Shown here piece after piece: positions 58,260-64,000 of a stretch of 64,000 nucleotides of DNA (its first letter is position 1; each line of letters starts with the position of its first letter). The notes beneath the pieces are model-generated. The model searched no databases. It had not been told where the DNA came from and saw nothing but the letters and a program-made list of their open reading frames with translations. This DNA is from JANQOH01 sp965200095 (GTDB taxonomy: Bacteria; Pseudomonadota; Alphaproteobacteria; UBA7887): contig OZ241350.1 in assembly GCA_965200095.1 (NCBI GenBank), forward strand, positions 1,302,001 through 1,366,000, written 5' to 3'. The position numbers were made by a program, and so were the translations under genes.

Positions 58260-59408
58260 ATGCCGAGAGCCGTCGAATACGAATTTGTCGACCTGGCCGG
58301 CGACGCGCCGCGCCGCGAAGCCGCGCCGGACCGTCCGGGCCGCATGGACCGGCGTTCGTTTCTCGCCGCGGCGACCGCGGTCGCCGGCGTGACCGCCATG
58401 TCGGGCGAAGCCTTCGCGCGCAATTTCGGTCCCGACGCCGAGCCGGTGCGCTACCCCGAACCCGACGTGGTGCCGCTCGACAGCCGCTTCAAATACAAAC
58501 TCGGCAACACGCCGATCATGCGGCTCCACCGCGGCACGCTGTGGGCCGAGGGGCCGGCGTGGAACGGCGTCGGGCGCTATCTGCTGTGGAGCGACATTCC
58601 CGAAAACGAGCAACTGCGCTGGATCGAGGAAGACGGCCACGTCTCGCGGCAGTTCCGCTATCCGTCGGGCAATTCCAACGGCAACACGTTCGACTTCACG
58701 GGCCGGCAGATCGCCTGCGAGCACGGCAACCGGCGCGTCGTCCGCTACGAATACGACGGGTCGATCACGGTGCTCGCCGACCGCATCGACGGCGGCGAGT
58801 TCAACGCCCCGAACGACGCCGTGGTGCACCCCGACGACGGCGCCGTCTGGTTCACCGACCCCGGCTACGGGTCGCTGATGAACTATGAGGGCCACCGCCT
58901 CGACACGGGGTCGCCGCAGCCGCTGCGCAAGGAAGCGGTCTATCGCATCGACGCGCAGACGGGCGCAGTGGCGAAGGTGACGGACACGCCGTTCAAGCCC
59001 AACGGCCTGTGCTTCTCGCACGACTACAAGACGCTCTACGTCGCCGACACCGGCGCCTCGCACTATTCCGAGGCCGAGCCGAACATCTGGGCGTTCGATG
59101 TCGACGGCGCGCAGCTTGCGAACGAACGCGTGTTCACATCGATGGAAATGGACGGCAAGAAGGGCTTCGCCGACGGCATCCGCTGCGACGAGGACGGCAA
59201 TGTCTGGGCGTCGGCCGGCTGGGTCGGCGACGGTTACGACGGCGTTCACGTGTTCGCGCCGAACGGAGACCGCATCGGCCACATCCGCTTGCCGGAGATC
59301 TGCTCGAACGTTTGCTTCGGCGGCACCAAGCGCAACCGGCTGTTCATGACCGGCAGCCAGTCGCTCTACGCGGTCTATGTGGAGACCCGCGGCGCTCACA
59401 TCACCTGA
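58260..59408 (+). CDS. SMP-30/gluconolactonase-like protein, Tat-exported
   Basis: 382 residues; GGGAGGAATTTTCG precedes the ATG. Internal MDRRSFLAAATAVAGVTAMS is a twin-arginine-type signal, so the true start may be ATG 58344. The beta-propeller motifs LWAEGPAWNGVGRYLLWSDI, EFNAPNDAVVHPDDGAVWFT, KPNGLCFSHDYKTLYVADTG and GFADGIRCDEDGNVWAS are typical, with metal ligands Glu and Asn/Asp. Family members hydrolyse sugar lactones. Location periplasmic. Confidence 0.87.
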   Translation: MPRAVEYEFVDLAGDAPRREAAPDRPGRMDRRSFLAAATAVAGVTAMSGEAFARNFGPDAEPVRYPEPDVVPLDSRFKYKLGNTPIMRLHRGTLWAEGPAWNGVGRYLLWSDIPENEQLRWIEEDGHVSRQFRYPSGNSNGNTFDFTGRQIACEHGNRRVVRYEYDGSITVLADRIDGGEFNAPNDAVVHPDDGAVWFTDPGYGSLMNYEGHRLDTGSPQPLRKEAVYRIDAQTGAVAKVTDTPFKPNGLCFSHDYKTLYVADTGASHYSEAEPNIWAFDVDGAQLANERVFTSMEMDGKKGFADGIRCDEDGNVWASAGWVGDGYDGVHVFAPNGDRIGHIRLPEICSNVCFGGTKRNRLFMTGSQSLYAVYVETRGAHIT

Positions 59409-59547
59409 GCGGCGCGTTTCGTCGGAGGATGAAGCCGGCGCGCCGAAAAACCACACCATCGGCGCGCCGGCGAATTCTCCGCCGATTGTACATGTTCCAT
59501 AGCGTCGGGCGACGCCTCGCGTGGGTGGAGCAGCGGAGATCGATAGC

Positions 59548-59751
59548 ATGAACATACTGAACACAATCAAACTGGCCTTTTGGAGTCCGGAGTTGCCGGA
59601 GGATCCGGAAAAGGCAAAGCGGGCGTCCGTCCGCCGTATCGTGAGCCGGTTGACGCGCGGAAACGCTCGCCTGCGGCGGGGCCAGTACCTGACGAGGGAG
59701 GACCTGGAGCGGCAACGCGAGAGAGTTATTTCCTGCGATTTCACGGATTGA
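59548..59751 (+). CDS. small protein of unknown function, possibly truncated
   Basis: 67 residues: MNILNTIKLAFWSPELPEDP, then a basic helical region (RRIVSRLTRGNARLRRGQYL) and TREDLERQRERVISCDFTD. Its stop overlaps the left end of the IS5-like element by two bases, so the original C-terminus may have been cut. No homologue recognised. Bases are less GC-rich than around it. Confidence 0.5.
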   Translation: MNILNTIKLAFWSPELPEDPEKAKRASVRRIVSRLTRGNARLRRGQYLTREDLERQRERVISCDFTD

Positions 59752-60468
59752 GACCTCTGCATAACTCGTTTCGTCTATGGACAGGATCGCGTTCCCGGCG
59801 CTTTTGCGACGTTTCCGAACCCGCCGTCCGGGGTATGACAATGCGTGACGGAATCGCGAACATCCGCCCCCTGCCCCGGTAATTCTCTCGTAAAGAGCGT
59901 GTGAAAAAATTGAAAAGCCCCGCTACTCTTCGTCATTCCCGCGAAAGAGCGTGTGAAAAAAGCCGAGAGACGCTACTACTCTTCGTCATTCCCGCGAAAG
60001 CGGGAATCTGCTTGCGGCGTTTCCGTAAGAAAAACCGCGCCGGTATTGCGGACGTCCGCCTCCGGATTCCCGCTTTCGCGGGAATGACGAAGTACTATTC
60101 GATGGGTGTTGTCATTTACAATTCCGATACTTCGGCGAACCGGCCGTCACAATGAGAGCCGACCAATTTTTCACACGCTCGAAAGCGAGAATCCGGAGGC
60201 GCTCGCCCACAATGTCGGCCCGGTTTTTCTTACGGAAACGCCGCAACAGATTCCCGCTTTCGCGGGAATGACGAGTATTTGTAAATCTGTCCGATTTCTT
60301 CACATGCTCTTCGCGGAACGAACATGTCCGCACAATGACAATTCGGCTCGAATCGGGGCGCCCGGTCATCCCGTCGACGCCTCGCGACGCCGCCGGAAGT
60401 CGGGCCGAACAGGCAACCGCCGAGCCGCGCGACCGGACCCCGAAAAATCCGGGCCTTATGCAGAGGTC
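59752..60468. mobile_element. 717-bp element with IS5-like inverted ends and dRS3-like interior
   Basis: Left end GACCTCTGCATAA (59752-59764); right end TTATGCAGAGGTC (60456-60468), an exact 13-base inverted repeat. No transposase. The 5' ~130 and 3' ~130 bases are shared with 51357-52645; between them lie dRS3-like repeats (59935-60285). Confidence 0.75.
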
Positions 60469-60505
60469 CCGGATCGATCCCGCGTCCGGTCCCGATCGCC
60501 GCCCG

Positions 60506-61165
60506 TCACCGCGCCGGGGCGAGGCAGTCGCGCAGGAAGCGGGCGCCGATGGCGAGGCCGTCGGGGGCGATGCCGTGGCCGACGCCGCTGCTGACATGCC
60601 ATTGCGCGGAGACGCCCGCGGCGCCGAGGGCGGCGACCGCCTCGTGCAGCGCGGCGATCGGCACCATGTCGTCGGCGTCGCCGTGAATCAGCATCGCCGG
60701 CGGACGCGCGACCGCTTCGTCCGCCAGCCGCGCGGCGCCGATCAGGCGGCCCGAATAACCGAGGACCCCGGCCGGCGCGCGCCGGCGCCGCAGGGCAACG
60801 TGAAGCGCCATCATCGTTCCCTGGCTGAAGCCGACCAGGACAAGCCGGTCGTCGCCCAGACGATCCGCGTCGAGAGCGCCGTCGATAAAGGCGTCGAGCG
60901 CCGGCGCGGCGCGTTCGACGCCGGCGCGCAGCGCCGCTTCGGAACGGTCGCGGACGGAAAACCATTGCCGCCCCATCGGCGCCATGTCGCATCGCTCGGG
61001 GGCATGGGGCGACAGGAAGCGACATTCGGGGAGCGCCCCGGCCCAGCTGTCGGCGAGGCCGATCAGGTCCTCGCCGTCGGCGCCGAGACCGTGCAGGAGG
61101 ACGACCGCCGCCTGCGCCCGGCCGCCGGAAGCCGGGCCGCGCTCGGGCCCGCGCAATCGAATCAT
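60506..61165 (-). CDS. alpha/beta hydrolase, carboxylesterase/phospholipase type
   Basis: 219 residues. VVLLHGLGADGEDLIGLADS (oxyanion HG), nucleophile Ser in LVGFSQGTMMALHVAL, catalytic Asp in MLIHGDADDMVPI and His in SSGVGHGIAPDG. Family of small cytosolic esterases (YpfH/carboxylesterase 2). Substrate unknown. Divergent from gluQ, with 106 bases between. Confidence 0.9.
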   Translation of the reverse strand: MIRLRGPERGPASGGRAQAAVVLLHGLGADGEDLIGLADSWAGALPECRFLSPHAPERCDMAPMGRQWFSVRDRSEAALRAGVERAAPALDAFIDGALDADRLGDDRLVLVGFSQGTMMALHVALRRRRAPAGVLGYSGRLIGAARLADEAVARPPAMLIHGDADDMVPIAALHEAVAALGAAGVSAQWHVSSGVGHGIAPDGLAIGARFLRDCLAPAR

Positions 61166-61271
61166 TGTCTTCGGCCTTCGCTTCGGGTTATGCGGGGCCT
61201 CGCCGCGTCATGATCGCCGCGCGCCGCGGCGCGCGCAACCGTTCGCTCCGGGGCCCCGTATCTCCGTCGCC

Positions 61272-62120
61272 GTGACCGCCGTGAACTGCGTCACCCGCTT
61301 CGCGCCGAGCCCCACCGGGCTCATGCATCTGGGACACGCCTACGCTGCGCTGTTCGCGCGGTCCGAGGCGGCGCGCGCGAACGGGCGTTTCGTGCTGCGC
61401 ATCGAGGACATCGACGGCGGCCGCTGTCGCCCCGAATTCGAAGAGGCGATCTTCGAGGACCTAACCTGGCTGGGGGTCGATTGGGACTCCGAAGTCCGCC
61501 GACAGTCCGCGCATATGGCCGACTACGCGGCGGCGCTTGCGGAGCTCGACCGGCTCGGCGCGATCTATCCGTGCTTTTGCAGCCGCGGCGCCATCCGCGC
61601 CGAGATCGAGCGCGCCGGCAAGGCGCCGCACGGGCCCGACGGCTTCCACTATCCGGGCACATGCCGCGTCCTGAGCGCGGACGAACGACGCGCGCGCATC
61701 GCCGCCGGGGAGCCCCACGCCTGGCGTCTCGACGCCCTGCGCGCCGCCTCCGTCGCCGGCCCGCTTTTGTGGCGCGACCGCAAGGCGGGCGTGCAGCGCG
61801 TCAATGTCGCGGCCTTCGGCGACGTGGTGGTCGCCCGCAAGGACGTGCCGACCAGCTATCACCTCGCGGTGACCGTCGACGACGCTCTCGCCGGGGTGAC
61901 GCTGGTCACGCGCGGCAACGATCTGTTCGGCGCCAGCGCCGTTCATCGCCTGTTGCAGGCGCTGCTCGGCATCGACCCGCCGCTGTGGCATCACCACGCG
62001 CTCATCACCGACGCCAGCGGCGTGCGCCTGGCGAAGCGAAACCGCGCCATGACCCTGCGCGCGCTGCGCCGGGCCGGGAAGTCGCCGGCCGAAGTGCGCG
62101 CCACGGTCGGGTTCGAATGA
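61272..62120 (+). CDS. gluQ: glutamyl-Q tRNA(Asp) synthetase
   Basis: 282 residues from GTG 61272 (61281 possible). Truncated GluRS: VTRFAPSPTGLMHLGHAYAA (HIGH-type), FVLRIEDIDGGRC, zinc ligands in PCFCSRG and YPGTCR, and RLAKRNRAMTL in the KMSKS position; no anticodon-binding domain. It attaches glutamate to queuosine 34 of tRNA(Asp). Its stop overlaps the next start (ATGA). Confidence 0.9.
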   Translation: MTAVNCVTRFAPSPTGLMHLGHAYAALFARSEAARANGRFVLRIEDIDGGRCRPEFEEAIFEDLTWLGVDWDSEVRRQSAHMADYAAALAELDRLGAIYPCFCSRGAIRAEIERAGKAPHGPDGFHYPGTCRVLSADERRARIAAGEPHAWRLDALRAASVAGPLLWRDRKAGVQRVNVAAFGDVVVARKDVPTSYHLAVTVDDALAGVTLVTRGNDLFGASAVHRLLQALLGIDPPLWHHHALITDASGVRLAKRNRAMTLRALRRAGKSPAEVRATVGFE

Positions 62121-63778
62121 GCCGCGCCGCGCCCCTCGCCGGCCTCGCCGGTCTCTGCGCCGACGCGCTCGCCGCGGGCGAGACGCTTCTCGCGGCCGCC
62201 CGCGCGGCCGTCGCGCAGCGGGTTGCGGCGGAGGACGATGCCCCTGCGCGGGCGCTCGACCGCCATCAATTCGCGGCGCACGGTTTCGCCTGGCTGGCGA
62301 CATATGTCGAGGCGCTGCGACAGATGGCGGCCTGGGCGGCGCGGCTCGACGAGAAGGGCGGGTTCGGGACCCTCGAAGCCCTGCTGCTGCAAGCCGCGTT
62401 CGGCGAATATCTGGCGCAGATCGAGGGCGGCGTCCCCATGAGCCAGGGCGAGACCGCGCGCCCCGGCGACCTCGGCCTCGACATCGGCGCGGTATCGGCC
62501 TTCCGCACGCCTGCGGTGACGCGCCTCGCTACGGCGGGGAACACGGCGGCGGTCCGCGCCGCCATCGCCGCCCGAATCGCCGACGGCGCCTTCGGCGACA
62601 CCGGAATCGACGACGAGACCCTGGTCGCGGTGCGCGACCAGGTGCGTCGTTTCGCCGACGAGCGCGTCGCGCCCGAAGCGCAGATCTGGCACCGCGAGGA
62701 CCGCTTGATCCCCGACGACACCGTGGCCGAGATGGCCGCTCTGGGCATTTTCGGCCTCACCCTGCCCGTCGAACATGGCGGTTCGGGGATGGGCAAGACG
62801 GCGATGTGCGTCGCCACCGAGGAACTGTGCCGGGCGTCGCTCGGCGCGGGGTCGCTGGCGACCCGTTCGGAGATTGCGGGCGAGCTCGTGCGGCTGCACG
62901 GCACGGCGGCGCAGCGCGCGCGCTGGCTGGAGCCCATCGCTTCGGGCGCGGCGTTGCCGGCCGCGGTCTTCACCGAACCGGGCGCGGGTTCGGACCTGGG
63001 CGCGGTGAGGACGCGGGCGGTGCGCGACGGCGCGGTGTGGCGCATTACCGGCGCCAAGACGTGGTCGACCCACGCCGCGCGCGCCGATGTCATGACCTTG
63101 CTGGCGCGCACCGACCCCGACATGCCCGGCCCCGGCGGTCTGTCGATGTTTCTGGCGCCGAAACCGCGCGGGACCGACGCCGATCCCTTTCCCGCGCCCG
63201 GGATGTCGGGCGGCGAGATCCGCGTCCTCGGCTACCGCGGCATGAAAGAATACGAGGTCGCGTTCGACGGGTTCGAGGTCCCGGCGGGCGGTCTCCTCGG
63301 CGAGCGGCCCGGCGCAGGCTTTCGGCAATTGATGGGGACGTTCGAGGCCGCGCGTATCCAGACGGCGGCGCGGGCGGTCGGAGTCGCCCGGAGCGCGCTG
63401 GAGCTGGGTCTGGACTACGCGCGCGGTCGCCGCCAGTTCGGTCGTGCGATCTACGACTTCCCCCGCGTCCACGGCAAACTTGCGTGGATGGCCGTCGAAT
63501 GCATGGCGGCGCGGCAGCTGACGTGGTTCGCGGCGCGCGAGAAGGACGCGGGGCGGCGCTGCGACCTCGAGGCCGGAATGGCCAAATTGCTGGCCGCGCG
63601 GGTCGCCTGGGCCGCCGCCGACAACGCGGTGCAGATCCACGGCGGCAACGGCTACGCCGAGGAATATCCCGTAAGCCGCGTGCTGGTCGACGCGCGGATA
63701 CTCAACATTTTCGAGGGCGCGGCGGAAGTCCAGGCGACCATCGTCGCGCGTCGCCTCCTCGCGCCGGAGCGCGGCTAA
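62117..63778 (+). CDS. mcd: acyl-CoA dehydrogenase, probably (2S)-methylsuccinyl-CoA dehydrogenase
   Basis: 553 residues, ATG overlapping the gluQ stop. An N-terminal extension of ~150 residues (ALDRHQFAAHGFAWLATYVE; GGVPMSQGETARPGDLGLD) precedes the FAD acyl-CoA dehydrogenase fold (FTEPGAGSDLGAVRTRAVRD, GAKTWSTHAARADVM, GRRQFGRAIYDFPRVHGKLA, NAVQIHGGNGYAEEYPVSRV, NIFEGAAEVQATIVARRLL). Length and extension fit Mcd of the ethylmalonyl-CoA pathway, which oxidises methylsuccinyl-CoA to mesaconyl-CoA. Isovaleryl- or another acyl-CoA substrate is the alternative. Other pathway genes are not in the window. Confidence 0.8.
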   Translation: MSRAAPLAGLAGLCADALAAGETLLAAARAAVAQRVAAEDDAPARALDRHQFAAHGFAWLATYVEALRQMAAWAARLDEKGGFGTLEALLLQAAFGEYLAQIEGGVPMSQGETARPGDLGLDIGAVSAFRTPAVTRLATAGNTAAVRAAIAARIADGAFGDTGIDDETLVAVRDQVRRFADERVAPEAQIWHREDRLIPDDTVAEMAALGIFGLTLPVEHGGSGMGKTAMCVATEELCRASLGAGSLATRSEIAGELVRLHGTAAQRARWLEPIASGAALPAAVFTEPGAGSDLGAVRTRAVRDGAVWRITGAKTWSTHAARADVMTLLARTDPDMPGPGGLSMFLAPKPRGTDADPFPAPGMSGGEIRVLGYRGMKEYEVAFDGFEVPAGGLLGERPGAGFRQLMGTFEAARIQTAARAVGVARSALELGLDYARGRRQFGRAIYDFPRVHGKLAWMAVECMAARQLTWFAAREKDAGRRCDLEAGMAKLLAARVAWAAADNAVQIHGGNGYAEEYPVSRVLVDARILNIFEGAAEVQATIVARRLLAPERG

Positions 63779-63809
63779 ACCCGGTCCCGGCCGGATTCGA
63801 CTGCCGGGG

Positions 63810-64000
63810 AGATATTGAAGAAATCGGACGGCTCTCATCGTGACGGACGGATCGGCGAAGTATCGGCATTGTAAAAGACAATACCCATCGAATAATACTT
63901 CGTCGTTCCCGCTTTCGAGCGTGTGAAGAAATCGAGAGACGCTACTATTCTTCGTCATTCCCGCGAAAGAGCGTGCGAAGAAATCGAATGGCGTTACAAA
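63810..64000. repeat. dRS3-like repeat cluster at the window end
   Basis: GAAGAAATCGGACGGCTCTC, then GTATCGGCATTGTAAAAGAC, and dRS3-like half repeats near 63905-63970. The cluster continues past the window. Confidence 0.75.

Overview
The window comes from a very GC-rich bacterial chromosome, most likely an alphaproteobacterium. Evidence is a MutL with the endonuclease motif, an rsmB-rpe-heparinase II/III gene order, a MoxR/Bat (Aerotolerance-type) operon, a GluQ tRNA(Asp) modifier, and an acyl-CoA dehydrogenase that looks like methylsuccinyl-CoA dehydrogenase of the ethylmalonyl-CoA pathway. Genus or order cannot be assigned from sequence reading alone. No tRNA, rRNA or CRISPR array was seen.

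Layout. 1-5249: host genes (mutL 3' end, panC, rsmB, rpe, heparinase II/III). 5286-27781: a minus-strand phage structural block running from a protease-capsid fusion through head/tail completion, tail tube, tail chaperones and tape measure to the tail tip. No terminase, portal, integrase or lysis gene lies within or just beyond it. Inside it a tape measure/chaperone/tail tube block is present twice. The outer ends of the two copies are near-identical, but the tape-measure N-terminus and the chaperone pair are different. Each copy has its own canonical -1 ribosomal frameshift heptamer (TTTTTTC at 17983-17989; GGGAAAC at 23145-23151). Wedged between chaperone and tape measure in both copies, on the opposite strand, sit cassettes that each encode a tiny membrane protein. 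Each cassette is preceded by a copied 5' stub of a phage gene, and inside that stub lies a -35/17 bp/-10 promoter ending 6-7 bases before the ATG. I regard this moron-like array (14505-17735 and 22215-22692) as the most novel system here.

27920-29897: an EamA/SMR-like transporter and gamma-glutamyltransferase. 29898-32045: a tandem array of dRS3-like repeats (ATTCCC-N8-GGGAAT). 32319-34259: an AAA ATPase plus DUF4276-type protein, a candidate two-gene defence module. 34291-41469: a MoxR-DUF58-BatD-BatA-BatB-TPR operon ending in a subtilisin-like protease. 41685-50513: a ribosomal peptide natural-product (TOMM) locus with two NHLP-leader precursors and one fused cyclodehydratase/YcaO enzyme. 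The two precursors are separated by three copies of a DUF1640-like coiled-coil cassette and two copies of a 1400-bp insertion sequence.

50614-64000: host genes (coiled-coil membrane protein, VOC dioxygenase-like, SRPBCC, ferritin-like di-iron protein, DUF5666-like, aspS, SMP-30/gluconolactonase-like, carboxylesterase, gluQ, acyl-CoA dehydrogenase). These are separated by dRS3-like repeat clusters, two of which are nested in elements with IS5-like ends. Most of the very long reading frames opposite the true genes are artefacts of high GC.
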